In this document: one piece after another, positions 1 through 6,722 of the stretch
Numbering within the stretch: position 1 is the stretch's first letter
Layout of the letters: every line of letters starts with the position of its first letter
NCBI GenBank assembly: GCA_902461025.1
Contig: CABPWC010000017.1
Location: 1-20,772, forward strand
Direction of reading: 5' to 3'
Length of the DNA: 20,772 nucleotides
Source: an uncultured Streptococcus sp.
GTDB taxonomy: Bacteria; Bacillota; Bacilli; Lactobacillales; Streptococcaceae
Position numbers and translations under genes: made by a program
Notes under the pieces: model-generated
The model's database searches: none
Told to the model about the DNA's origin: nothing
Seen by the model: the letters and a program-made list of their open reading frames with translations, nothing else

Positions 1-82
1 AAACTAGGAAACTAGCCACAGGCTGTACTTGAGTACGGCAAGGCGACGTTGACGTGGTTTGAATTTGATTTTCGAAGAGTAT
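1..82 (-). repeat. BOX repeat element (boxA-boxC type), cut by window edge
   Basis: Read on the minus strand this begins ATACTCTTCGAAAAT and carries the boxA core (complement of CGGCAAGGCGACGTTGACG at 37-55), then a boxC-like GCCTGTGGCTAGTTTCCTAG. It aligns base for base over most of its length with the second copy at 9021-9101. There is no room for a boxB module between the A and C parts. The distal end of boxC lies outside the window. BOX elements are non-autonomous, stem-loop-forming repeats scattered through S. pneumoniae and its relatives. This copy lies 21 bp past the stop of the short ORF at 104-175. Confidence 0.9.
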
Positions 83-103
83 CATACACAGGGACCAATC
101 ACT

Positions 104-175
104 TTATAGGGACAGAACGACACAAATCAGCGATTGGGTGTGTATGTGCGGTTCTGGATGATCGTCAATTTGCAT
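104..175 (-). CDS. Short ORF (23 aa) downstream of the M-box; hypothetical or truncated gene
   Basis: ATG at 175 is preceded by a good Shine-Dalgarno (AAAGGAGA on the minus strand, about 182-189) at normal spacing. It translates to MQIDDHPEPHIHTQSLICVV, then LSL and a TAA at 104-106. The N-terminal half is rich in Asp, Glu and His (D4, D5, H6, E8, H10, H12), and the last nine residues are hydrophobic, as if a membrane helix were starting when the frame closes. It is the first ORF behind the M-box and its terminator, so it sits where the magnesium-controlled gene should be. I do not recognise it. It may be a genuine micropeptide, a leader peptide, or the front of a membrane protein gene whose remainder was lost near the BOX repeat. 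The real target could also lie left of the window. Confidence 0.4.
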   Translation of the reverse strand: MQIDDHPEPHIHTQSLICVVLSL

Positions 176-208
176 CGTTTGTCTCCTTTCTTTGTTTTAA
201 AACAGCAG

Positions 209-233
209 AAAATCCTGCCATAAAATGGCAGGA
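209..233 (-). terminator. Intrinsic terminator, likely expression platform of the M-box
   Basis: Perfect 8-bp stem, TCCTGCCA (213-220) with TGGCAGGA (226-233), and a 5-nt loop. On the minus strand it is followed by TTTT (212-209). It lies about 17 nt past the riboswitch aptamer and before the short ORF at 104-175. The short U run makes it a modest terminator. The segment AAGTTTTTTAG just before it (about 235-245) could pair with the GAAAAC at the 5' end of the aptamer, which would tie termination to aptamer folding. Confidence 0.7.
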
Positions 234-249
234 CTAAAAAACTTATTAT

Positions 250-398
250 CTGTTTTCGTTCAAGCTTTAACTCCATAGGGCGATGTAATGAGCTTAGTCT
301 TGACCTTCGCGATCAGGACTGTTGACCAACGAGTAGTGTCTCCACTGCTTTGCGGTAGTCATCCGTATCCCTATGGTAGCCTCACCTACCGTTTTCGC
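250..398 (-). promoter_or_regulatory. M-box (ykoK leader) magnesium-sensing riboswitch
   Basis: The minus-strand sequence carries the M-box signature blocks in order: GGTAGGTGAGGCTACC (390-375), GGGATACGGATGACTACC, a GAGA-capped hairpin, GGTCAACAG and GTTAAAGCTTGAACG (268-254). Supporting structure is visible: a local GGUAG/CUACC hairpin; a perfect 8-bp long-range helix CCATAGGG/CCCTATGG (arms 369-376 and 273-280); AGTG/CACT around a GAGA loop; and TGATC/GGTCA around GCGAA. M-box aptamers bind several Mg2+ ions, compact, and usually switch off magnesium-transporter genes when Mg2+ is plentiful. It has its own promoter (404-432) and a terminator at 209-233. The class assignment rests on recalled consensus and has not been run against a covariance model. 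Confidence 0.88.
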
Positions 399-403
399 CT
401 TTT

Positions 404-432
404 AGTATAAACCTTTAACTAGTAAAAGTCAA
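404..432 (-). promoter_or_regulatory. Promoter of the M-box transcript
   Basis: On the minus strand TTGACT (432-427) and TATACT (409-404) are separated by exactly 17 bp, a strong sigma-A promoter. The predicted start is near 398, just before the aptamer. No terminator hairpin is visible between the upstream peptidase stop (451) and this promoter, so read-through from uvrA-pepP could also feed the riboswitch. Confidence 0.85.
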
Positions 433-450
433 CGATTTATCTCATTTTTC

Positions 451-1512
451 TTAGATTACGATTAATTCTTTTGGAGCAAGGGTTAATAACTCACAACCTG
501 TATCTGTAATCAAGATATCATCTTCAATACGAACTCCGTATTTACCTTCAATATAAATACCAGGCTCATCAGTCAAGACCATACCAGTTTTGATAACTTC
601 TTTGGAAGTTTGACTGAAGTAAGGTTCTTCGTGGATATCAAGCCCGATACCGTGTCCAATACCGTGTGTAAAGTATTGTCCATAACCTGCTTCCACAATG
701 ATATCACGAGGGATTTTGTCAAAGTCACGGAAACCTAAGCCAGCCTTAGCTTGGTCAATCAATGCTTGGTTAGCCTTTAAAACAGTGTTATAGATTTCTG
801 CTTGTTCGTCGCTAACATGACCTAGGTAGATGGTACGAGTCATATCACTCACATAATGCTCGTAAAGGCATCCAAAGTCCATAGTGATAGCTTCGCCTAG
901 TTCTACTGGCTTGTGCATTGGATGAGCATGGGGTTTAGAAGAGTTGATGCCACTCGCTAGGATGGTGTCAAAAGACAAACCTGCCGCTCCTAATTCACGC
1001 ATACGGAAATCAAGGAAGTTGGCAATTTCAATTTCAGTCTTCCCCGGCTTGATAAAGTCAAGGGCATCGTGGAAAGCTTGGTCAGAAATGGAACAAGCCT
1101 TACGAATAGTCGCAATCTCTGTTTCATCCTTAATCATGCGAAGCGCTTCAACAAACTGTGTCTGAGGAATTAATTCCAAACCTTCAAAAGCGGCTTGCAT
1201 GCGGTGGTAATAAGAAACCGAGATTTCATCTTCAAACCCGATACGAGAAAGACCCGTATCTTTTGTAATTTTTGCAATAGTAGCCAACTCGTCACGTTCT
1301 GCAAAAATCTCAAAACCAGTTACTTCTTGCTTAGCAGCGATAATATAGCGGGCATCTGTCACCAAGACCTGACGGTCACGACTGATAAAGACCGTACCAT
1401 TTGAACCCCAAAATCCTGTCAAATAGTAGACATTTTTAAGGTTATTGATAATGATTCCATCTAGTTCTTTTTCTTGCATTTTATCGAGAAATGCTTGCAC
1501 ACGTTTATTCAT
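451..1512 (-). CDS. pepP: M24 family metallopeptidase (Xaa-Pro aminopeptidase/dipeptidase-like)
   Basis: 353 aa. This is a cytosolic peptidase of the pita-bread fold that removes residues next to proline, probably for peptide recycling. An N-terminal creatinase-like domain (about 1-125) precedes the catalytic domain. The five dinuclear-metal ligands are all present: D212, D223 (the two Asp of the MDFG to MTRT stretch), H287 (GIGHGIG), E316 (DEPGIY) and E330 (RIED). H197 matches the proton-shuttle His. The start overlaps the end of uvrA by 8 bp (ATGAATAA), with an RBS-like GAAAGGAAAG inside uvrA, so translation is probably coupled. The family is sure. The choice between PepP (X-Pro aminopeptidase) and PepQ (X-Pro dipeptidase) is less so: the length and lack of extensions fit either. 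Confidence 0.93.
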   Translation of the reverse strand: MNKRVQAFLDKMQEKELDGIIINNLKNVYYLTGFWGSNGTVFISRDRQVLVTDARYIIAAKQEVTGFEIFAERDELATIAKITKDTGLSRIGFEDEISVSYYHRMQAAFEGLELIPQTQFVEALRMIKDETEIATIRKACSISDQAFHDALDFIKPGKTEIEIANFLDFRMRELGAAGLSFDTILASGINSSKPHAHPMHKPVELGEAITMDFGCLYEHYVSDMTRTIYLGHVSDEQAEIYNTVLKANQALIDQAKAGLGFRDFDKIPRDIIVEAGYGQYFTHGIGHGIGLDIHEEPYFSQTSKEVIKTGMVLTDEPGIYIEGKYGVRIEDDILITDTGCELLTLAPKELIVI

Positions 1513-4336
1513 GATGTAACTTTCCTTTCAAATACTGTCCTGTATAGCTAGCTTCATTAGCAGCTACTTCTTCTGGAGTTCCTGTTGCAATGATGGTACC
1601 ACCACCGACACCACCTTCTGGCCCTAAGTCGATAATATGGTCTGCTGTTTTGATGACATCTAGATTGTGCTCAATCACGAGAACTGTATTACCATCATCT
1701 ACAAAGCGAGACAAGACCTTCAGTAGACGCGCGATATCCTCGGTATGAAGACCAGTTGTCGGTTCATCTAGAATGTAGAAGGATTTACCTGTCGAGCGCT
1801 TGTGGAGCTCGCTAGCCAACTTCATACGTTGAGCTTCTCCACCAGAAAGTGTCGTAGCTGGTTGTCCCAAGGTCACATAACCTAGACCTACATCCTTGAT
1901 CGTTTGGAGTTTGCGTTGAATTTTCGGAATATGTTTGAAGAATTCTACCGCATCGTTGACGGTCATATCTAAAACTTGCGAGATATTCTTTTCCTTATAA
2001 TGAACTTCTAGGGTTTCACTGTTGTAGCGGGTTCCGTGGCAGACTTCACAAGCCACGTAAACATCCGGCAAGAAGTGCATCTCAATCTTGATAATCCCGT
2101 CACCTGAGCAGGCCTCACAGCGACCACCCTTAACATTGAAACTGAAACGACCCTTCTTATAACCACGAATCTTGGCTTCATTTGTCTGAGCGAAGAGGTC
2201 ACGAATATCGTCAAATACACCTGTATAGGTAGCAGGGTTAGACCTCGGTGTTCGTCCAATTGGACTCTGGTCAATGTCTATCAGACGATCGATATGCTCA
2301 ATCCCTGAGATAGTCTTAAACTTTCCAGGTTTATCTGAATTGCGATTAAGCTTTTGAGCAATGGCTTTTTTGAGAATGCTGTTAATAAGTGTCGACTTCC
2401 CTGAGCCAGAGACCCCTGTCACCGCAATGAATTTCCCAAGTGGGAAACGAGCAGTGATATTTTGCAAGTTGTTCTCACGCGCACCAGTCACCTCAATAAA
2501 GCGACCATTTCCAACCCGGCGTTCTGACGGCACTGGAATCGCACGTTTTCCTGATAGATACTGTCCTGTGATGGATTTACTGTTGCGAGCCACCTGCTTA
2601 GGCGTTCCTGCTGCGACAATTTCTCCACCAAAGACACCTGCCCCAGGGCCAACGTCAATCAGATAATCAGCTTCTCGCATAGTATCTTCATCGTGTTCCA
2701 CCACGATTAAGGTGTTCCCCAAGTCACGCATCTTTTTCAGACTGGCAATCAGGCGGTCATTGTCCCTCTGGTGAAGACCGATAGACGGCTCATCTAAGAT
2801 ATAGAGGACTCCTGAGAGATTGGAACCAATCTGGGTTGCCAAGCGAATACGTTGGCTCTCCCCACCTGATAATGTTCCTGCAGAACGGGATAACGTTAAA
2901 TAGTTAAGACCGACATTATTAAGGAAGGTCAAGCGGTCCTTGATTTCCTTAAGAATCGGACGAGCAATGATGGCCTCATTTTTTGATAGGGTCAACTGAT
3001 CAATAGCTTCCAAATGGTCTGCGATGGAAAGGTCTGAAATTTCTCCGATATGAGGGGCTTTCTCTCCTCCTACACGAACGGATAAGGCCTGATCGTTGAG
3101 GCGATAACCGTGACAAGTGCCACAAGTTAGCTCATTCATATAAAGACGCATCTGTGTGCGGGTGTAGTCACTATTGGTTTCATGGTAGCGTCGTTTAATA
3201 TTTCCTATAACACCTTCAAAAGGAATGTCAATGTCACGAACTCCACCAAATTCATTTTCATAATGGAAATGGAATTCCTTACCATCTGAACCATAGAAAA
3301 TGAGATTCTTATCCTCCTCTGATAAGGCCTCAAAAGGAGTATCCATATCCACTCCAAAGGCTGTCATGGCTTGTTCTAGCATATTTGGATAATAGTTAGA
3401 AGAGATAGGGTTCCAAGGTGCTAAGGCTCCCTCACGAAGGGTCTTGCTAGCATCTGGTACGACTAAGTCCGTATCAACCTCTAGCTTGATCCCCAAACCA
3501 TCACACTCACTACAGGAGCCAAATGGTGCGTTGAAGGAGAAGAGACGAGGTTCTAACTCTGGAACCGTAAATCCACATACTGGACAAGCATAGTGTTCTG
3601 AAAAGAGCAACTCTGAATCATCCATAGTATCAATAACGACATAACCTTCAGCGATACGGAGAGCTGCTTCAATCGAATCGAAGAGACGACTACGGATACC
3701 ATCCTTGATGATGATACGGTCTACCACCACGTCAATGTTGTGTTGTTTATTCTTTTCAAGTTCAGGAACTTCGGTCACATCGTAAACAACTCCATCGACA
3801 CGAACACGGACGTAACCATCCTTTTGAATCTTTTCGATCAGCGTCTTGTGCTGCCCTTTTTTCTTACGAATCACGGGAGCTAGAATCTGCAGACGCTGGC
3901 GCTCTGGTAATTCCAAAACCTTATCCACAATCTGCTCTACAGACGAAGCCTTGATAGCCCCATGTCCATTGATACAGTAAGGTGTTCCTACACGAGCATA
4001 GAGGAGACGTAGGTAGTCATTGATTTCCGTCGTTGTCCCAACCGTCGAACGAGGATTTTTACTGGTCGTTTTCTGGTCAATGGAAATGGCAGGGCTGAGA
4101 CCATCGATAGAATCCACATCTGGTTTTTCCATATTGCCCAAAAACTGACGAGCATAGGCTGACAAACTCTCTACATAGCGGCGTTGTCCTTCTGCATAAA
4201 GGGTATCAAAGGCTAAACTAGACTTTCCTGATCCAGATAGTCCCGTCACCACAACTAGCTTGTCACGCGGAATTTCCACATCTATATTTTTTAAATTATG
4301 GGCGCGTGCCCCATGGATGACAATCTTATCTTGCAT
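1505..4336 (-). CDS. uvrA: UvrABC system protein A (excinuclease ATPase)
   Basis: 943 aa when started at ATG 4336. UvrA is the damage-sensing DNA-binding ATPase of nucleotide excision repair and loads UvrB at lesions. Visible motifs: Walker A GLSGSGKS at 32-39, zinc-type CxxC pairs at 251/254 and 275/278, ABC signature LSGGESQR at 489-496, Walker B YILDEP at 512-517, second Walker A GVSGSGKST at 641-649, second zinc module CEAC/CEVC at 740-766, LSGGEAQR at 830-837 and YILDEP at 854-859. An ATG 11 codons upstream (4369) is in frame but lies inside the -10 hexamer of the only visible promoter, so it cannot be on that transcript. MQDKIVI matches the usual family N-terminus, and AGAAAG precedes it. 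The 3' end overlaps the M24 peptidase gene. uvrA is divergent from corA. Confidence 0.97.
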   Translation of the reverse strand: MQDKIVIHGARAHNLKNIDVEIPRDKLVVVTGLSGSGKSSLAFDTLYAEGQRRYVESLSAYARQFLGNMEKPDVDSIDGLSPAISIDQKTTSKNPRSTVGTTTEINDYLRLLYARVGTPYCINGHGAIKASSVEQIVDKVLELPERQRLQILAPVIRKKKGQHKTLIEKIQKDGYVRVRVDGVVYDVTEVPELEKNKQHNIDVVVDRIIIKDGIRSRLFDSIEAALRIAEGYVVIDTMDDSELLFSEHYACPVCGFTVPELEPRLFSFNAPFGSCSECDGLGIKLEVDTDLVVPDASKTLREGALAPWNPISSNYYPNMLEQAMTAFGVDMDTPFEALSEEDKNLIFYGSDGKEFHFHYENEFGGVRDIDIPFEGVIGNIKRRYHETNSDYTRTQMRLYMNELTCGTCHGYRLNDQALSVRVGGEKAPHIGEISDLSIADHLEAIDQLTLSKNEAIIARPILKEIKDRLTFLNNVGLNYLTLSRSAGTLSGGESQRIRLATQIGSNLSGVLYILDEPSIGLHQRDNDRLIASLKKMRDLGNTLIVVEHDEDTMREADYLIDVGPGAGVFGGEIVAAGTPKQVARNSKSITGQYLSGKRAIPVPSERRVGNGRFIEVTGARENNLQNITARFPLGKFIAVTGVSGSGKSTLINSILKKAIAQKLNRNSDKPGKFKTISGIEHIDRLIDIDQSPIGRTPRSNPATYTGVFDDIRDLFAQTNEAKIRGYKKGRFSFNVKGGRCEACSGDGIIKIEMHFLPDVYVACEVCHGTRYNSETLEVHYKEKNISQVLDMTVNDAVEFFKHIPKIQRKLQTIKDVGLGYVTLGQPATTLSGGEAQRMKLASELHKRSTGKSFYILDEPTTGLHTEDIARLLKVLSRFVDDGNTVLVIEHNLDVIKTADHIIDLGPEGGVGGGTIIATGTPEEVAANEASYTGQYLKGKLHHE

Positions 4337-4367
4337 ATTACTTCTTTCTAGTTCATTGTTGCTTTCC

Positions 4368-4376
4368 ATTATACCA
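4368..4376 (-). promoter_or_regulatory. Extended -10 promoter of uvrA
   Basis: The minus strand reads TGGTATAAT (4376-4368), a perfect extended -10. No good -35 is seen at 16-18 bp. The predicted transcription start is near 4361, leaving a leader of about 25 nt before the ATG at 4336. Confidence 0.72.
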
Positions 4377-4393
4377 AAAAAAGTGAAATTCTA

Positions 4394-4423
4394 TTACCAA
4401 AAAAGCCGAATTTGTAGTATAAT
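4394..4423 (+). promoter_or_regulatory. Promoter of corA
   Basis: TTACCA (4394-4399), an 18-bp spacer and TATAAT (4418-4423). The predicted start is near 4430, about 50 nt before corA. It faces away from the uvrA promoter, and the two -10 boxes are only 44 bp apart, so polymerases at the two could compete. Confidence 0.7.
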
Positions 4424-4478
4424 AGTACGGTGCTAAAAATCACTTAAACACAGAATAGATTAGGAAAGGATAGGAGAT

Positions 4479-5423
4479 ATGAAACAAGTCTTTCTCTCAA
4501 CAACAACTGAATTTAAAGAGATCGATACGCTCCAGCCGGGCACTTGGATCAATCTCGTCAATCCTACACAAAGCGAATCGATGGAAATTGCATCTGCTTT
4601 TGATATTGATATCGCTGACCTCCGTGCACCACTCGATGCCGAAGAGATGTCTCGTATTACCATTGAAGATGAATACACTCTGATCATCGTAGACGTTCCC
4701 ATTACCGAGGAGAGAAATAACCGTACCTACTATGTGACCATTCCCTTGGGGATTATCATCACAGAGGAGGCTATCATTACTACTTGCTTGGAACCTCTCC
4801 CACTTCTAGATGTCTTTATCAATCGGAGACTTCGAAATTTCTATACCTTTATGCGTTCGCGCTTTATCTTTCAAATCCTCTACCGCAACGCTGAAATTTA
4901 TCTGACAGCCCTTCGTTCAATTGAACGTAAGAGTGAGCAAATCGAAACCCAACTTCACAAATCTACTCGAAATGAAGAATTGATTGAACTCATGGAGTTG
5001 GAAAAGACCATCGTCTACTTCAAGGCCTCTCTTAAGACAAACGAGCGCGTGATTAAAAAATTGACCAGCGCAACTAGCAATATTAAGAAATACCTTGAAG
5101 ACGAAGATCTACTTGAAGACACATTGATTGAAACGCAACAGGCCATCGAGATGGCGGATATCTATGGAAACGTCCTTCACTCTATGACAGAGACCTTTGC
5201 CTCTATCATTTCAAACAACCAGAACAATATCATGAAAACCTTGGCCCTCGTGACCATCGTTATGTCTATCCCGACTATGATTTTCTCAGCTTACGGAATG
5301 AACTTTAAGGACAATGAAATCCCTTTAAACGGAGAACCGCATGCTTTCTGGCTCATCGTCTTTATCGCCTTTGCTATGAGTGTTTCTCTCACTCTTTACC
5401 TCATCCATAAAAAATGGTTCTAA
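4479..5423 (+). CDS. corA: CorA family magnesium/divalent cation transporter
   Basis: 314 aa. CorA proteins form pentameric channels that let Mg2+ (also Co2+ or Ni2+) enter along the membrane potential. The signature YGMNF is present, with G273-M274-N275 at the end of the first transmembrane helix (about 252-272). A second helix (about 289-309) follows, ending in the basic tail HKKWF. The first 250 residues form the cytoplasmic alpha/beta domain and the long Glu/Lys-rich helix that leads into the pore. Length is normal. An RBS-like AGGAGAT lies just before ATG 4479. The DUF1129 gene follows after 12 bp and is probably co-transcribed. CorA is usually constitutive; no riboswitch is seen in front of this gene, unlike the M-box 4 kb away. 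Confidence 0.95.
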   Translation: MKQVFLSTTTEFKEIDTLQPGTWINLVNPTQSESMEIASAFDIDIADLRAPLDAEEMSRITIEDEYTLIIVDVPITEERNNRTYYVTIPLGIIITEEAIITTCLEPLPLLDVFINRRLRNFYTFMRSRFIFQILYRNAEIYLTALRSIERKSEQIETQLHKSTRNEELIELMELEKTIVYFKASLKTNERVIKKLTSATSNIKKYLEDEDLLEDTLIETQQAIEMADIYGNVLHSMTETFASIISNNQNNIMKTLALVTIVMSIPTMIFSAYGMNFKDNEIPLNGEPHAFWLIVFIAFAMSVSLTLYLIHKKWF

Positions 5424-5435
5424 ACAGGAGTTATT

Positions 5436-6110
5436 ATGTCACAGATTGATTTAAAAGAATTAACAAAGAAAAACCAGGAATTTATCCATATTGCAACCCA
5501 GCAATTTCTCAAGGACGGGAAAACCGATGCCGAAATCAAGGCTATCCTTGAAGAAGTCATTCCTCATATCCTTGAGGAGCAACCAAAAGGAGTGACAGCT
5601 CGTTCTATCTACGGAGCACCAACTCACTGGGCTCATAGTTTCAGCGAAAAAGAGCAATACGAAAAAGAACATCCAAAAGAAAACGACGATCCAAAATTGA
5701 TGATGTTGGATTCAGCCCTTTTCATCACAGGATTATTTGCAGTAGTTAGCGCCTTGATGAGCTTCTTCTCAAACCAACCTGTGGCCTACGGATTGGTAAC
5801 ACTTATCAGTGTAGGAGCCTTTGGTGGAGTTGCCTTCTATCTTCTCTACCACTTCATTTACCGCTACTACGGACCAGATACTGACCGTAGCCAACGCCCT
5901 CCATTCTGGAAATCACTTTTAGTTATGTTGGCAACCATGTTTGCCTGGGTTCTCATCCTCTTCTTGAGTAACTTCCTTCCACAAGCCATCAATATTAGTC
6001 TCCCACCACTTGTTTTGTTGGTGATTGGAGGAGCACTTCTTGCCCTACGTTTCTACCTCAAAAAACGTTTCAACATCAAGAGCGCAAGTGCTGGACCAGC
6101 TAGATATTAA
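5436..6110 (+). CDS. DUF1129 family membrane protein
   Basis: 224 aa. The function is unknown. The N-terminal 90 residues are soluble and helical (a charged DLKELTKKNQEFIH stretch, then GVTARSIYGAPTHWA, typical of DUF1129). Four hydrophobic segments follow, at about 91-112, 117-142, 160-181 and 189-207, and the C-terminus is basic and probably cytosolic. AGGAG precedes the ATG at good spacing. The gene starts 12 bp after corA and is followed by a terminator, so corA and this gene form a two-gene unit. The pairing with corA suggests, but does not prove, a link to ion transport or membrane homeostasis. Confidence 0.88.
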   Translation: MSQIDLKELTKKNQEFIHIATQQFLKDGKTDAEIKAILEEVIPHILEEQPKGVTARSIYGAPTHWAHSFSEKEQYEKEHPKENDDPKLMMLDSALFITGLFAVVSALMSFFSNQPVAYGLVTLISVGAFGGVAFYLLYHFIYRYYGPDTDRSQRPPFWKSLLVMLATMFAWVLILFLSNFLPQAINISLPPLVLLVIGGALLALRFYLKKRFNIKSASAGPARY

Positions 6111-6118
6111 GATAAACA

Positions 6119-6154
6119 AAAAAAGTAGTGTGTTTTACAGACAGACTACTTTTA
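6119..6154 (+). terminator. Terminator after the corA-DUF1129 unit
   Basis: AAAAGTAGT (6121-6129) pairs with ACTACTTTT (6145-6153), a 9-bp stem with a 15-nt loop. The A tract before and T tract after are built into the stem, so it could act in both directions. It starts 10 bp after the DUF1129 stop. Confidence 0.65.
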
Positions 6155-6256
6155 TTATGGCTCCAAAGCATTTTTTGATTCTCCAAAGAAAAGTAGCTAC
6201 ATTTTCTAAAAACGTTCTAATGTAACGGCTCCCCTTAAAATCCCTAGGTTTTATCC

Positions 6257-6285
6257 TTGAATTCAAGTTGTTTTTCTGTTATGAT
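6257..6285 (+). promoter_or_regulatory. Promoter of the SemiSWEET gene
   Basis: TTGAAT (6257-6262), 17-bp spacer, TATGAT (6280-6285), with TGT directly before the -10 (extended -10). The predicted start is near 6292, giving a leader of about 19 nt that holds the RBS AAGGAG. In the rest of 6155-6256 I see no gene, only short repeats noted in the findings. Confidence 0.8.
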
Positions 6286-6310
6286 AATAAAGTAATAAGG
6301 AGAAATATAT

Positions 6311-6574
6311 ATGACTAAACAGAGAATTAATCAAATTGTCGGTTCAATTGGTGCCTTTATCGGGATTATTGTATTTATAGCCTACATCCCCCAAATTTTT
6401 GCCAATTTACAAGGAAATAAAGCTCAACCATTCCAACCTTTATCAGCAGCAGTCTCTTGCTTAATCTGGGTCATTTATGGATGGACAAAAGAACCTAAGA
6501 AAGACTGGATTCTAATCATTCCAAACTCGGCTGGGGTTATCCTTGGCGGACTGACCTTCCTTACTGCTCTATAA
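6311..6574 (+). CDS. SemiSWEET family small sugar transporter (PQ-loop protein)
   Basis: 87 aa with three predicted transmembrane helices (about 8-27, 43-58, 66-86), the size of a bacterial SemiSWEET, which works as a dimer to move sugars by facilitated diffusion. The PQ motif is in YIPQIF (helix 1). The second conserved block, W-x3-YG followed by KDW and PN-x2-G, is also present, as in the MtN3/SWEET family. ATG 6311 has AAGGAG about 7 nt upstream. The gene stands alone between its own promoter and a strong terminator. The substrate cannot be read from the sequence. Confidence 0.85.
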   Translation: MTKQRINQIVGSIGAFIGIIVFIAYIPQIFANLQGNKAQPFQPLSAAVSCLIWVIYGWTKEPKKDWILIIPNSAGVILGGLTFLTAL

Positions 6575-6589
6575 GAATGCAACTACTAT

Positions 6590-6619
6590 AAAAAGCAACC
6601 ACACAATTGGTTGCTTTTT
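6590..6619 (+). terminator. Strong intrinsic terminator after the SemiSWEET gene
   Basis: Perfect 11-bp stem AAAAAGCAACC/GGTTGCTTTTT (6590-6600 and 6609-6619) with an 8-nt loop, ending in a T5 run. The symmetric A and T tails make it functional in both directions. Confidence 0.92.
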
Positions 6620-6663
6620 ACTACTTTCTTGATCCAAAAGCCTTCTTCTGGCTCTAATTCTTG

Positions 6664-6692
6664 TTGTTTTCCCTCATCTTTTGTGATAAAAT
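6664..6692 (+). promoter_or_regulatory. Promoter of the S66 peptidase-like gene
   Basis: TTGTTT (6664-6669), 17-bp spacer, TAAAAT (6687-6692), with TGA directly before the -10 (extended -10). The predicted start is near 6699; the RBS GGAGGAT (6711-6717) leads to ATG 6723. Confidence 0.72.
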
Positions 6693-6722
6693 AAGCTCAA
6701 TCTATTTCTCGGAGGATAAGAT

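Noticed and set aside
49..237. 62-codon plus-strand reading frame beginning inside the BOX repeat
   Set aside because: It starts in repeat DNA, has no RBS, and runs antisense through the short ORF and the M-box terminator; the composition is not protein-like.
4337..4369. 954-aa version of UvrA with start at 4369
   Set aside because: The start codon overlaps the -10 hexamer of the uvrA promoter, and the extra 11 residues are not family-like.
1505..4369. Antisense and off-frame reading frames within uvrA, mutL, tyrS, malP, malQ and malX (for example 2361-2666, 9782-10036, 11411-11989, 14071-14364)
   Set aside because: All are shadows of well-supported genes, lack RBS, and show no recognisable domain.
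6025..6225. 66-codon plus-strand frame overlapping the end of the DUF1129 gene
   Set aside because: It runs through the terminator hairpin and is out of frame with a real gene; no RBS.
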